Origin: Dasyornis broadbenti
Lineage: Eukaryota > Chordata > Aves > Passeriformes > Dasyornithidae
Length of the DNA stretch: 64,000 nucleotides
Direction of reading: 5' to 3'
Assembly (NCBI GenBank): GCA_013397935.1
Contig: VZRN01005839.1
Location: forward strand, 2,114,292 to 2,178,291
The position numbers and the translations under genes are program-made. Positions 1 to 13,163 of this stretch are shown in pieces. The first letter of the stretch is position 1. Every line of letters starts with the position of its first letter. The notes under the pieces are model-generated. The model searched no databases and was not told the DNA's origin. It saw only the letters and a program-made list of their open reading frames with translations.

Positions 1-1308
1 AAAGAGCTTCGTTTGCAAGTGTACGTCTTTGTAATGTTTAAGTCTTAATATGTGCTCTGCTTTACCTGGGAGCTTAAACTTCCAGTTTTCAGAAGAGTAT
101 TTGAGAACACCTATTAGCTGTGACAAATGCCTGAAAAAAAATGTTGAAGAAACTCATAAATGTAGAGAACCTATAAAGAAAGATTATTTGTGCTAAAGAT
201 GTGTCAGAGCTGGGATTTCGTCTTAGAGCTGAGCAGGAGTTATTCAGATTAGTGGGGGAGGGAGAAGCTTTATGCTACCAACATATTTTAGTAACAACAT
301 TTAGAGTGACTGAGAGCATCATTGTATGGTGAATACTTAATATTCAAAATATGAGCTCTTGGGATTGGGAGGGGATTTTTTTGCTTGGTTGCTTGTTTTT
401 TCTCAACTGGACACATAGAGAACACCTGATAAAGGGAAATTTCCATCTCCTTACTACATTGCACTTCTTAAGCTTAATTATTGGAACCAGGTTTTCCGTA
501 TGAATATCTATGTCATTCAAAGCATACTTTATTTCAGTAGTTATCAGGAATTGTGGTTTTACTGGCAATACCATGTTCCAGAACATTCACAGAGAACACA
601 CACTGAGGAAGTCTTTACCACTACAGCAAATCTAATTAAAAAGATATTTACAGAAAAATAAGTGATTCTAGTTAGCAGCTCAAAAATGAAGAAAATTTAA
701 ACACATCCTCACATAAAGGAAGTCTTTCTTTTCCTTGCTTGTAGGAATATGAGAGTAATGGATGCCTTTCTTCTCAGGGGCCAGTACATTCTATTTTTTG
801 GAATGGAAAACAAATTTAGGTCAGAAGAGGAAATCATAAGGAGCTGCCACATGCTAAGTTCTGTATCTGAGCCATCTACTGTCACCGTATCTTGGAGAGA
901 GAAAAGGGAACATTCATAAAGACTGAAAAACTATCCAGAACTGGTGGGGCATCAAAGCCCCATCAATGTTCAGTTCACCTATTCATATCCCCGCTACTCA
1001 TATTCTTGCTAGTGTTCTCAGTTAACTAAGTGAAATCACTCCAAAAGTGACCTCTAAGATTTTGCCTATCTTTCAGTGGATAAACTGTGAGATTCTAAAA
1101 AACTGCATGTGCTAATAGCAAATGTAAATTAATATTCTTCAGAGTTCAGGGGGAAAGTAATTATAAAAAACATTCTCAAAAATTTTAGAGGCAAGGGTGG
1201 AAAATGACACCCTATATAGGTCTATATAATTTAAAAGTTTGCATTACTATAGACATTGTTTTTAATTAACTTCCTCTAGACAAAATAAAGTGTTGTACTA
1301 CATTGCAG
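1..1308 (+). other. RGS17 intron (left end of window)
   Basis: Intronic AT-rich sequence upstream of the exon at 1309. No exon, RNA gene or recognisable repeat was seen. The preceding RGS17 exon, which should encode the cysteine string, was not found here. Confidence 0.7.
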
Positions 1309-1398
1309 CCTCACTGTTAGGAATGAAGATAGAGGAGACAATGCAGGAAGGCCAACACATACGACCAAACTGGAGAGTATCCAAGTGATAGAAGAATG
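1309..1398 (+). CDS. RGS17: RGS17 internal coding exon (linker between cysteine string and RGS domain)
   Basis: A 90-bp exon too short to appear as a long open frame. The acceptor is tgcag at 1304-1308 and the donor is gtaagt at 1399. The first base completes a codon from the preceding exon, followed by 29 codons beginning LTVRNEDRGDNAGRP and ending IQVIEE. The final TG joins the first base of the next exon to make a Cys codon. It corresponds to human LTVRNEERGENAGRP. Confidence 0.95.
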
Positions 1399-4300
1399 GT
1401 AAGTTGGTCAAACTGTTGTCTAATAAATGTTTTGTCCTTTAAGTGATATCAAGAATTGTCTTGGGTTTAATTCTTTGGGAATGTCCTTTTATTTGCTTTT
1501 TCTCCAAAAATTCTGTACAAAAGACAGTGAAATATGACCTGTTAATGAAATGACAGCAGAGACATTCATAAGGCAGGCTCATTTACAGTTTCTTATTTGT
1601 GGGGAAGAACTGTAGGAAGGAATAGAAGCTGCATGGATGGTTCCATATGTGGGTCTCTGTAAGAAGCCCCTGCTACACGTGAGATCATTTTCTTCTGTGT
1701 TTCTAAAAACGAATGGACACAAGTATACTTCATTATCAGATGTTTAACATGGCTACCTTTCATAAAACAGTTTGGACTGTGGTTTCACTGGAATTAACCA
1801 AAACACATATACCTTGAAAACTGGTTAAACACACTGAAGTCTGAGCTTTTATTTCTGTCTACAGCTTGGGCCCATGTTTGTTGTGTGGGGAAAAATGCTA
1901 ACCTGTCAGGGACCCTGAGTTCTCCAATCCTGTAAAAAGCAAAATAAAGCTTTAAATGACATATCTGATAGTAAAAACAACCCAAACAACTCATGGTCTT
2001 CATTACTAATCATGGTCTTTTATGACAAGACAATGTCATACATTTCCACAAAATACTTTAGTGAAGAGAGCTTCCCAAGAGACAGTAAGGGAGCCCAGGT
2101 TGTTTTTCAGCCCCATCCACCTAAGCAGGTTCTTTGCACTCTCCTCAGAGGAGACTGCAAAGTCCTCAGAGGACTTTTCACTTTAAAATCTGTGTTTAAT
2201 TTTTTTCATTCAGATTACAATTACTTTGCAGGATCGTTTAAACATTAAACATTTTCTGACTTATCATTTACCTCAAATAGCTTCCCATTATCCAATCTGC
2301 CTCGCATGCAAAATAGGAGTTGATAAATTGGCTTGAGCAGAAATTATATAGACAAATGTCACCTATTGTGCATCATGGTTACACAGAGGCTAATGACAAC
2401 AGCTAGTAAAGCTCTTGTGTTGGATCAGGAAGGGGAGGCTGAGTGCTCAAAATTAAGTTTGAAACTATATTTAATTGTTGTTAAGTAATTTGGAGAATTA
2501 CTTTCTTAAGCTATTCATTGGTACATTAAAGGATTAGTGACGCAAGTAAGTCTTCTGGTCACTTAGTGCATCGTCTGGTAAAAGCCACAAATAGTTTCCT
2601 TCAGGAAATGGGAATAAGGACGTTTTCCCATTTCTTCCCTTTCCAGTTTTGCCTGCAAAATCCATCACATCTCATGCCAAAAGATCATCATTCAGGTCAA
2701 TAGCACAAAATAGAGGGAAGTTTAGCAACCCTTAAGTACAAGCACAGAAAAATATGCTAATTTAAAATCTCTCTGAATTACTACTTTGTTGGGCCTCATT
2801 AGTATGCTTTTGGCTGCCAAGAGCCTTTTGTTTTTCTTGTTCTTCCTAAAACAAATTGTGTACAGTCACCATCAGAAGCAGGCAGGGACATCAGATGTCA
2901 TCTAAACTCCTCATGAAAGAGAGTGTATTTCCAGCTTCCTGGAATCACATCTCCTTTAACTGCAGAGGCAGGAATTCAGTGCTGTTGTAGGATTTTGTCT
3001 TTGAGTCACATGGCTAAGAACACTAGCAGAAAACTTGTAAGAAGTCAAGCACATGTCTCATAACATGAAACACATTTAGTGGGCTATTGGGATAATGAAT
3101 GTACAAGTGAAGAGCAAGCAAGTGCCCCTGTCACTGCTGAAGCCTTGGTTCTTCCAGTTTTCACTTTGGACTAAAGTGCAGTTGAAAGGAGAATTTTTGG
3201 ATGAATGTATAAAAACACTGTTACAAAAATAGAAGCATATTTGTAATGATATTTGCTTTTGCAGCCAAAACCCTACTGCAGATGAAATTTTGTCTTGGGC
3301 TCAGAATTTTGACAAGATGATGAAAACACCAGCTGGGAGGAACCTTTTCAGAGAGTTTCTCAGAACGGAGTATAGTGAGGAGAACCTGCTTTTCTGGCTT
3401 GCATGTGAAGATCTAAAGAAGGAACAAAACAAGAAAGTTATTGAAGAAAAAGCAAGACTTATATATGAAGATTACATTTCTATACTATCACCAAAAGAGG
3501 TAAAGCTGTAAATGTTACATTTGCATTTTCTGTTATTCCAGAGCAGAAATGTTATACCCTGGATTTCCAGGTTGAGGGTCTGAAAGTCTGTCAGATGAAA
3601 GTCTAGTATGGACATTTAATCAGGAAAGAAAGGGACAGAAACAGTAGAGAGGCAGGCAGTGGCCATTTAGCAGCACTGGCCACAACACATCCAAGTTCTC
3701 TATAAGGCTCAAGAAACTCCAGTAAGAGAAGGCTGAGAAATAGGTTTGCTTCTTTCAATAAAGCTACGTCTGCCAGAGACAGGAAGTAAGAAATGCAAAT
3801 GGATTTCTGGAGAAAAAGTACCAAAATTAAGGAATTTAAATCAGAATCATTATAGATTTAGCTGCTGCTACAGCTGTCTGGGAGAAAATCCAAATTTCTG
3901 CTGGTTATTCCTATGTAAGAGTCCAAGAAAGAAGATGACATATTTTATCTAATGAAACATATAATATCTAGGAAATTATATAAGATTTTCTTCAACCTTT
4001 TAACTGAAATAGACAAATGTTGAAATTATCTTCACCTGTAGTAAAGAAAAAACATCCCCTATCAAACCATGTTTTGTAATACAAAGAGATCTATAAATAT
4101 ATAAGCACTATAGAAGAGTTTTGCTTAGACCACATCATGTACCCTTATCTTCTTTGCCTTGTCTCTGTGCATTGCATTTGAATTCCTACTCAATGGCATT
4201 ATGCTAATTTATGCTCACTGTGGACCTTGCTTCCTACATTTTACTTCTGCACTGCATTCAGTAATAATTTGCAACTTCATTCATATGAATGAAGCCAACA

Positions 4301-6635
4301 GTGATTTATAGCTCCATTATTTTCTCTTGTGCCACAGTATCTACTTTTTGCTTTGGAATGAAATAACAATTGCCAGTACAGCAGGCTAATAATAAATTTT
4401 TCTTCTAATACCATATCTTTACCAGATAGGTATGTGATGAATGCTGAGTTGTCTTTTTAAGCTAAGACCAACCAGCATTTAAAATTCAAACACTAAGGAA
4501 GCATTATTTGACTTAGGGTTTAACAAAATTACTCACAAATTTGGCGCTCTGGATGCATACAGATCACATCAATCCACTTACTTCTGCCCAGACCGGAAAT
4601 CTTAGGAGGCAAAAAAGTGTTTGCAATGCATTAGAACAGCATGGGAACTGAAAAATTTTTGTTCATCCAGGCATCCCATTCCAGATGCTACCTTTTGGCA
4701 TAAGAGCTGAAATATTTAGCATGACTCGTTCAGTGAAGAAGTCATTGAGACAGAAGGTCTTAGTGTTCTAAACAGATACTTTGTATTCATCTGTTTAGCA
4801 AGAAAATACCTTTAGTAATTCCAACTAGTTTTGCCATCTGGCATTAGTGAGTCACTGAAAAAATACAAAGCAAATTAACAGTTCCATAATTAATTTTGAT
4901 TTTCTTCATTCTTTAAGTGCAATTAACTTTTACTACACTCAGTGTCTCAAAACCCCACTATCCTGCCAAATTTGAGGGTTTTTTTATCCCAGCTATTATG
5001 TTTGATATTGAAGAACCAATTAGCTGCACAAACTGTTTTTGTTAATATAAATGCATGTGCCTGTGTGTCAGGCGGAGAATTGCTTAATTCCTAGTGTGTC
5101 CTTTCTGTGCTGCAGAAATGCAATGGTCTGGGCTTGCAATAAACTCCAATACATTCTGGAGACACATGGCTTCAACACTGCCACTCAAAACTACCATAGC
5201 ACTGTACTCCTGCCCACAGTCACTGGCTGAGCAGCCACACTTGTCTCTCATAGTTGTGCCTTGTGACTGATAACCAAATGACAGCAAATATTGAAGGAGA
5301 AAGAGCTTGTCTACTCTGTCAGTAGCATACTCCAATACGCCAACAAACCAACAATGCCAGATTTTACAGCTGGTACTGAAGATGTACTGAAAATGTATAT
5401 TTACTCCTCAGTACCGTACCATATTATACCACACCACACCAGTGTATTTCAAAGACTTTGCTTCACCATGTATATAAGCACAGACTCACACATTCAAACA
5501 TATTCTGAGTTTTCATCTTGATCGCCATCCTTTGTATATCAGGGTATCTTAATACATGGAGTTTTCCAGGGTTGAACTCAGTCCTTCAGACAGCATGAAT
5601 ATTTTTGTATGGTTGCAGAGTAGTAGTGTCATATTGCAACTTGGTGTAAATCACAGTATCTTAACTGATCTCTACTTGGCATTTGTCTACTCAGGATTTT
5701 AGCCCTTTTCTTCTTAGCTCAGTAAACCGTTGCTGGTCCCAGTGGGCTTTGCTGTTACTGCCATTTCATTTAATCCAGAAGGCATTAATTTACTAGGTTT
5801 TAGAGCATTTTGTGGATTCACTCAAATTTCTAAAGGATATTCTAAAATCATCTGTCCATTCATCGCAAGCATAACATGCCCTTTTCTGCCTAGGCAAGGG
5901 AGTTCATCACTAATGGTAAGTAAATGAGAAGCTAAAATTGAAACTTGCTAACATCTTCAATATGGATATATGATATCCTGAAAGTATAAATTACCAGATG
6001 TTAAAGAGTACTGAAAAGAAGAACAAATCTGAAATAGTTAGAATTCTAAAGGTTTAACCACAAATGCTCAGAAAAAAACCTGCAGCTCTCTGAACGAGGG
6101 TAAATCAACATTCATTTCAGAGAAATAATTTTAAATACATATAAATTATTTTGTAAGGTAAAATAATACATTTTGGAAAACTGCAGTTGCACTGCATTTA
6201 ATCTGCTATACAGCTGCATTTCATTGTACAGATCTTAAGATGGATGCAAAGACCAAGACAAAACTGAAATAGAGTTGATGGTCTCAATACATTACACAGT
6301 AATTTTGTGGTAGTTCTGAAAGAAGCATAGAGCATTACTTGAATAACTGATAAACTCAGCATGTTCAATGGAGCCCTGAGAACTAAAGATACATATTACA
6401 GCTTTTCAGTGTTACTGTTTTATTATTCTGTTCTCATCTTCTTCAGGTTAGTCTTGATTCCCGAGTAAGAGAAGTGATCAACAGAAACTTGTTGGATCCC
6501 AGCCCTCACATGTATGAAGATGCCCAGCTCCAGATATACACCTTGATGCACAGAGACTCTTTTCCAAGGTTTTTGAACTCTCAGATTTATAAGTCTCTCG
6601 TTGAAAGTATTACAGGCTCTACTTCTGAAACTTAG
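1309..6635 (+). CDS. RGS17: RGS17, regulator of G-protein signalling 17 (RGSZ2), C-terminal 170 codons in three exons
   Basis: RGS17 is a GTPase-activating protein of the RZ/A subfamily. By family knowledge it speeds GTP hydrolysis on Gi/o/z alpha subunits at the plasma membrane and so shortens GPCR signalling. Three exons (1309-1398, 3265-3499, 6447-6635) join in phase to give 170 residues ending at TAG 6633-6635. The product covers the linker after the cysteine string and the whole RGS domain, including NLLFWLACEDLKK and YTLMHRDSFPRFL. Recalled human RGS17 has 210 residues, so about 40 N-terminal residues, including the palmitoylated cysteine string, should lie left of the window. The tail reads SLVESITGSTSET. 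Cysteine-string paralogues RGS19 and RGS20 are the alternative, but the near-identity recalled for RGS17 and the MTRF1L/FBXO5 neighbours make RGS17 very likely. Confidence 0.97.
1399..3264 (+). other. RGS17 intron
   Basis: Intron between two phase-compatible exons. It contains only short chance reading frames and no recognisable repeat. Confidence 0.85.
3265..3499 (+). CDS. RGS17: RGS17 coding exon, first part of the RGS domain
   Basis: The acceptor is gcag at 3261-3264 and the donor is gtaaag at 3500. One base completes the Cys codon, then 78 codons begin QNPTADEILSWAQNFD and end ILSPKE. It holds the helices containing EYSEENLLFWLACEDL. The in-frame codons VKL and stop beyond 3499 are intron read-through. 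Confidence 0.97.
3500..6446 (+). other. RGS17 intron splitting the RGS domain
   Basis: AT-rich intron of about 2.9 kb. The open frames in it on either strand show no family resemblance and no splice support. No repeat was recognised. Confidence 0.85.
6447..6635 (+). CDS. RGS17: RGS17 last coding exon, end of the RGS domain and stop
   Basis: The acceptor is cttcag at 6441-6446. The exon has 62 codons plus TAG, opening VSLDSRVREVINRNLL and containing YEDAQLQIYTLMHRDSF. The opening VSL follows directly from SPKE of the previous exon, as in human RGS17. Confidence 0.97.
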   Translation, partial: VSLDSRVREVINRNLLDPSPHMYEDAQLQIYTLMHRDSFPRFLNSQIYKSLVESITGSTSET

Positions 6636-7465
6636 TTTTAATTTTCAATCAGAATAACTTGATTTTTTTTTTTTTTTTTTCTGGTGGGTGGGATGGAAGA
6701 AACGTAGTTTAATAACATCTGGAGCTGGGTTCCTGGAGAACTACAGTTTAGCACTACTCAGGCTACTGTGAAGAAAACAAATACATATTATGGTCTCTGT
6801 CTACATTTTTACCAAGGTCCTCCTTGCTCAAGATGGCATGAGAGGGGAACAAAGGATTTGCCAAAATACATTTGTTTCACACTCCTTTCATCCTACTGCA
6901 GTCAAGATTGCAATGATGTATTTGTAGTTTTATGAACAGTCTCCTTGTGTATTCTCACACTGCATGTGCAAGGTAAAACTGCTTCACTTACCACTTAGTT
7001 GTTGCAATATTTAATCCAATAACATAAATTATATCTGTATTTAAAAACATTTTTTTTGTGCAATACAGTCCTATGGTACATAGAAACAATTGCAGCAAAC
7101 CAGAAAGAGGCTTGCATTTTTTAACACCACTAACTAAAAAGCCAATTTTTAAGGTGTAGCATTATTCTACATGCTCTACTGAGTACAATACACTGACTTT
7201 TTGAAGCCAATATTTCTGTACAGAGAAAAAGAGCTATTTATCACTGTTTATTTAAAATAAATCAAGTGGAGGATTCCTCTGGTTGTTCACTGCCAAAACT
7301 GTGGCATTTTCATTACAGAGTTTGCAATGTCAAAGAAAAAGAAAAATAAAAGAAGAAAAAAAAAGCACAAATCACTTACTTAAAGGGATCCGTTTCTGGG
7401 TGACACAATCTATGCGCTGAAATTGTTTAATTGTTAAAAGAATAAAGATTTTCAATGTACATTTC
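6636..7465 (+). other. RGS17: RGS17 3'UTR to the first good poly(A) signal
   Basis: AT-rich sequence follows the stop, including a run of T residues at about 6662-6680. AATAAA hexamers occur at 7256-7261 and at 7441-7446; the second is the best candidate. Further hexamers lie at about 7630-7650, 8945 and 9023, so longer 3'UTRs are possible. The true cleavage site cannot be fixed from sequence alone. Confidence 0.6.
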
Positions 7466-7545
7466 AGATGTCAGATACTGTAATTGATTTATTAAAGACT
7501 GGCTATCCAGTTCTAACACTGTTGTATAATGTTATGTACTTCAAC

Positions 7546-7572
7546 AAAAAAAAAAAAAAAAGAAAAAAAAAG

Positions 7573-7603
<31 letters not shown>

Positions 7604-7607
7604 AAAA
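7546..7607 (+). repeat. Long A-rich tract
   Basis: About 62 bases of almost pure A with a few G and one C, 100 bases after the RGS17 poly(A) signal at 7441. It could be a genomic A tract or the tail of an old retroposed copy. No target-site duplication was identified. Confidence 0.85.
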
Positions 7608-8211
7608 AGCTTGAAAATTTAGTTTTTTGAATAAATAAATTTAATAAAAGATTGCCTACATGTAGCATTTTAGAGCATTTTGGAACATTTTGATGAATTG
7701 CATCTGTTCTGTAAAATATTTTTTTTTGAAAGCTAAATCCAGTAAAAAATGTTTTTAAATGAAGTAATGTTTTACGAGGTGGCGGGTTAAAGAAGACTTA
7801 GCTTCTAGCCTCATTGATTTTGAACAACTCCTTGAAAACAAGGGGTTTAGAGAGTAATATTAAACCAAACTTCAAGGGCTTCTAAACCCACAGATCTTAC
7901 CCAAGCAAAATGCCTATGGAAACACAATGGGTGTCTTTCCTGGGTAAAGAATCCTGTATTGAGCCCTTAATCAGAGCTAAGGCAGCACAGTACTCCCATC
8001 ACTTGGCTGCCATGGTGTTTTTAATAGGTGTTTGCTTGGCCTTTTTATCAAAAAATGTCCAGTTTCAGGACACATTTTGATGTTTAAAGAGACAGTGACT
8101 TGGAACTTAAAAAAACCCATCTTCATATCTATCATATACAAGCAAAATGAGTGTTAGCATCCCTCATAAACTGCTAAAGATATACCAAGAAATGGCTCTG
8201 AATACTTGTTA

Positions 8212-8257
8212 AATATATATATATATATGTGTGTGTGTGTATATATATATATATATT
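8212..8257. repeat. (AT)n(GT)n(AT)n microsatellite
   Basis: Alternating AT dinucleotides flank a central GT block, making a nearly palindromic compound microsatellite. It is likely length-polymorphic. Confidence 0.95.
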
Positions 8258-11200
8258 TAATAGCGACAACCATACTAAGACTTAAGAGGCAAGGTTCTTC
8301 TCACTTATGTAGGACTAAACATGGCATAAGCCCATCGTGCATCGATAGGACTGGAAGGTCTGGCAGTTGTGTCCTTGAGTGGAATCTGGCCCAAACACAG
8401 TTGGCTCCAACCACTCAGTTACTTCCTGTGGGCAGCCTCTGGTGCCAGCTTTGGCGGGAGCTGCTGCTGCTGAGGCAGGTCTGCTGTGACACAGTAACTG
8501 GGAGCATGCAGGTCTTAGTTTATCTTCTGGGGCTTATTTTTTTCCCTTTGTTTTACTACCTCTCATTTTCTTAATTTATTGAACATGCTTCAGATAGCAG
8601 GTTTGGGGAATTTTTTAGTCATTCTTTTTACTTGAAACCTGTATGCTTTTTTTGGATATATATATGAACAATATAACAAACTGTTTCTTAAACTCATTTG
8701 GTTTTGTAATTTATATAGAATTCAGGAGATGATTAAAAGGGCTATTCTCTATTCCCTATGCAAATATTTTAACTGTTGTAGTGTTTGACAAAATGGGATC
8801 TAAAACAAAAATCTGCAAAGTGGAAAACAAATCTGTTTACAGTGGCATTGCTGACTATCCTACCATATTCAGCACTTTTAAATATTGTTATTTATGAAAA
8901 TGTAGTTTAAAATGCAAGACAAAATATTTATAAATGTTTCTTTTAATAAATACCTGTTTTGTCTGAAAGTGCTACCGTGTTATGACAACTTTATTCATGT
9001 TGGTTAGCTATTTACCATTATGAATAAAATATTCAATTATTATACTGATAGAATATGAGCTATGATGTTTACAAATCCTGAGGGGGGAAAATTCAATGAG
9101 AAAAGACTGCCTCCTTCTACTGTGAAATACGTTAGAAAAAATTAATTTTTCTCACTTTTTTCTTAATTGGAATTTAACTATGGTCCTACATATGTCTAGT
9201 ATCATTTGACTAGTTATATTTACTTGGTACTAAACATATACAGCATCATATATGTATATATTTACATAGTGTAATTTCAAGTTGGTGTTTGAGGCACAAC
9301 ACATTTAGTGCACACATCTAAGCAATGTGTAAGAAACAAAACTGCATGCATAAGTCTTGACAAATGTAGACTTGAATATTCTTAATGTTACTATTTGATG
9401 GTGACCTGCTAGTCATAAGCTATCTTTATAAGATACTTCACACAGGTAAAAGTTCTTGTCAACATAGACAAGTCATCCTTTCAAGACAATTTTAAAGCTA
9501 GATGTGCAGGCCCTATAATATTACCTTGATTTCTAGTATAAGATTCCAAAATCTGTATTTGGAAACTGTGACATCATTTTGAAAAATATTACACCAGTCT
9601 TCAGTGTAATACTGCAATGAAATCACGTTCAAAATTTATTGTCTAAAATCCTCTATTGGGAGGGATTTTTAAAATTGAACATAGCATGTAAAGTTTCTTT
9701 CTTGGAGCAAATGCTCATATTAAAATGTTTAATATACATTTCATTTATTGGTTTGGGTTTCCCAAATTTTTTTACAACAAAAATGGATGTGGTCCAAATG
9801 GACAATAAGTCATGGTGTAACATGATCTCATTGCCTATCATAGTTCTTTGAACACAAATTGTAAAACAGTCAAGCTATTAAACTGATTTATTGTGCATGC
9901 AGTGTACAATACACTTTGAAAAACTGCCTAAATACACTTATTCTATAGCTTGGAATAAAATAAGTATGTATTTAACTTGTATTTCAGTTTTTCATGAGAA
10001 TGTATATAGCAAGTGCACTACAGAAAGTGAGTTATGTGTTTATCACTTTTGCCTGGTGTTTAATATTTCTGTCACGTAGAGCCTAATGCCAAACAGCCAC
10101 AAATAAGCAGAGCACTTCTGTACCCTCCTGGCCTTTAGGGGGCTACAAAGAAACTGAATCTATATTGTGTTACACATGTGATCAACTTACCTGTTTACAG
10201 TCAGCTTTCACATAACTGAGCTTAAAGTAGTTTGGGATACCCAGGATGAAGCAAAACCCACCGACAGTATCACGAGCATTCTAATTAGCCTGAAGGCCAA
10301 TGTGGTATGAAGGAGACTAGAGGTTTGATGGAGAAAGGACAGGTCAGTGACACAGGTGGTTGTGCTGCAGGTTAACCAGCTGCAGCATGGTACTATGGAA
10401 ATGGGGCCATAGCACTTCCAGGTCCACAGCCAGTTCATAACTCGCGTACCTGTGGAGTCCACATAGTCCATTTGCAGGACAACAGAAAGTGGACACAAAC
10501 CAGGCTTCAGCTAGCAATAGTTATTCCTTAAATTGAAAGCATGCTAAAGTGCTGCTAGGCTGTGGGCTAAACCAAGAAAATAAAGGAGACCTACACTCTA
10601 CCTTCAACAGCCAGGGTTTAAGATGTCACCTCATGCCAAACTTAACTCCCTAGGCAGTAAATCCAATTACAAGGAGCATATGTCTGTGGAACCAATACCT
10701 AAAATAAGGTGGGGGGCTTTTTCAGTAAGAGCAGCTTGCCAGACTGACCACACTGTGAACCTGCTCAGGAACCCACAACTTCCATATGCAGTAAGTGCTT
10801 GCAAAAGCCATTTAGCAGAAGTATTTCATAACACCAATTCAAACGCAATCAAAGCTGGTACAAGAACTTCAGTAATTCTCTACACCACAAGAAGTAAAGC
10901 TCACACTTCCACGATGTCTGTGAGCCTGCTCCTGCCATTGTTGACCCAGCCAACAGAGCCTGAGTCCTCATCAAATCCAACAAAGCAAGAAATCAAGGTT
11001 GCACATAGACAGCTGCAATGTCTCCTCCAAGCTGATTTGAACCATGTCTAACTATCAGCTTCCAAATAGGGTTTTTCTCGGCCTATAATGCTATTGTTTT
11101 TTTAAGGGACCCAAGAGTAGAACTGTACCACATCCTGAGACCTGACACAGTGACAAAGGTCCAGTTCTGTTCATCAACACCCTGAGTACATTTGCAGTGA

Positions 11201-12640
11201 CAAAGCATCAGCCCCGTTCCAACATGTCCTGAATACTTCAGCCAGCAGTACACAAGATGTTGTTGGGATGAAAGAACAAAGCAGTAATGGTGCCAAAATC
11301 AACTGGACAAAAACTTGACAGAAACAGTGCCTGCATATTACTTTAACATTACACCAAAAGCCAGATTTTGCCCCTTTATCCGTTAACTCACTCTGTGGAA
11401 ATCCACCCTTCTCATTTAAAACATTGATATGGTTCAAGTGAATAAAAGGCTGACCATCAGTCATTGACTCAGACTAACTTTTTTTTTTTTTTCCAAAAGC
11501 TTTATCTTAAATTACTCTTTACTTTAAATTTCCTGAGTTTTCCATAGGTCTTTTCACAAGCTGGGTTCACACAGCAGTTAAACTCTCTTTCACTGTTACA
11601 GAACATCAAAATATTCTGTATATTAAAGCATAAATTTGGTCATTTTTCCTTTATCCTTCTCGAAGGAGACTTCAAGGAGCTTCAAGAGCAGGCAGTAGTG
11701 AGTGCAAGGGAAGCTTTCGGTGGGTGAGATTTCATAAGCAACGGCCTGGAGAGCAATCAGTGCCAGACAACTCACACAGACTGTACATTCTCCACAAAGG
11801 TCTTCAAGTGTGATTTTTACTTATAAATTATTGGTACACTGTATTTTGCTAGCACACTTTATCCAAAATGGTGCATTTAAAATCATAGGAAAACGTCTTT
11901 ATCTAACCATTAATTTTAATATTTAATATTCTGAATAGCAAATTCTCACATTGGCCTATTGATTTCCATCATGGAACAAAAACTTCCAAGTTTTCTGACT
12001 TGAGAAACTACTTAGGCTTTCAAGAATTACTCTTGCTTTTGATATTACATTCGTGAAAATAACAATTTACTAATGTTTCATAAGAAAGTTACTGTTATTC
12101 CAACAGTGTAATTTAGTTGTAAGGTATGATTGCCTCCTTCTGGTAAGGCATGAACAAAGACAGAAGAAAGGCAAGGACACAACTCTGACTCCTCCAATGA
12201 TTGTAATATAAAATTACTGCCTAATAAATTCTTATGGATAGTTGCACATTTTTATAGTAAAGTATATTCTTCAAACTGTTTGAGTTTAGCCAAGAATTTG
12301 TCCACATCATCCCACAACACCCATCATATCACAGTTACTAAATGGCTGCATCCTCACTACATTCCCACTTAAAACTTTGATGTAAAACACTCTACTCAGA
12401 TCTTTATTTTGTAAATGGGTTGTCTTTTAGTCTCACTGCTAATTTGTGATGTGAACGCACTTTCAATTGCCCTTTTTTGTTCCTCTTACAATTCATTTCT
12501 TTTCCTCTAAGTGCTTAATTTTGCTCCTGCTTTCATTGTTGGGGGCATCCTTCCACAAGCATTTGCATGTCCCTTCCCAGGATATTTTAATTCTGCAGAT
12601 TTCTTCTGGAGGCAGAGAAGGTCTGTAAGAGACCCGGATA

Positions 12641-13163
12641 CCGAAAGCCCCAGCTCACACTTCCCACCAACCTCGCTTTCACCTATGCAGCCTTTAAACC
12701 GTCCCGGTAAAAACCTCAGTACCCCCGAGGCTCTTGCTTAGAAGTCCTGCTATAAACCTGGGGTATGGAGGATTTGGTGGGGTTTGAGGCTTTTTTGATT
12801 TCTTTTCTTTTTTCGTTCAGAATAACTAAATCTCCGCATACGGGCCCTGCACCGTGCAACCAAGAGCACCGGGCAGGGGCGTGAGGCTGAGCTCCGCCCC
12901 TTTCCCCGCCCCGTCAGCGCTGACCAATCAGAGCCCGGCTGCCCCGCCGCGGGACAGCGCGAGCCGAGGGACGCCGAACCCCTTCGGCCGTTTCCGCCAG
13001 TGCAACCCCGATAATTTCCGACTGCGCGAAAATGCCAGCGTCGACTCTCTTCGGCAACTTCCGGAAACCCGGAAGTGAGGCAGCCGAGCGCATTCGGGCG
13101 TCTCCGGCACGTCAGTGACGCCCGGGCGACAGGAGGGCGGCCGCCCTTGCCCCCCGGCCGGAC
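12641..13163 (+). promoter_or_regulatory. MTRF1L CpG-island promoter
   Basis: Composition turns sharply CpG-rich before the MTRF1L start. Visible elements are a CCAAT box (TGACCAATCA at 12921-12930), an E2F-like GCGCGAAAA at about 13024-13032, and two ETS/NRF2-type sites in opposite orientations (ACTTCCGG near 13057 and CCGGAAGTG near 13069). CRE-like CGTCAGTGACG follows at about 13110-13120. No TATA box is placed appropriately. Paired ETS sites are common at nuclear genes for mitochondrial proteins; the regulation is inferred. Confidence 0.7.

Larger units (their letters stand above)
7466..12640. other. Intergenic region between RGS17 and MTRF1L
   Basis: About 5 kb with no recognisable gene. 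It may include distal RGS17 3'UTR up to about 9.0 kb, because several AATAAA hexamers occur. It holds a long A tract and an AT/GT microsatellite. Open frames at 8206-8574, 10208-10498, 10623-11051 and 11174-11464 resemble no family I know and look like chance frames. Confidence 0.6.

Noticed and set aside
5084..5927. Open frames in the RGS17 intron
   Set aside because: They lie between two phase-matched RGS17 exons and show no similarity or splice sites suggesting extra exons.
8206..8574. 122-codon open frame starting in the AT/GT microsatellite
   Set aside because: Its N-terminus is translated repeat (alternating Tyr/Ile/Val/Cys) and the rest matches nothing I know.
10208..11464. Cluster of open frames of 96-142 codons on both strands between RGS17 and MTRF1L
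   Set aside because: No recognisable domain, no consistent frame and no splice or poly(A) support.
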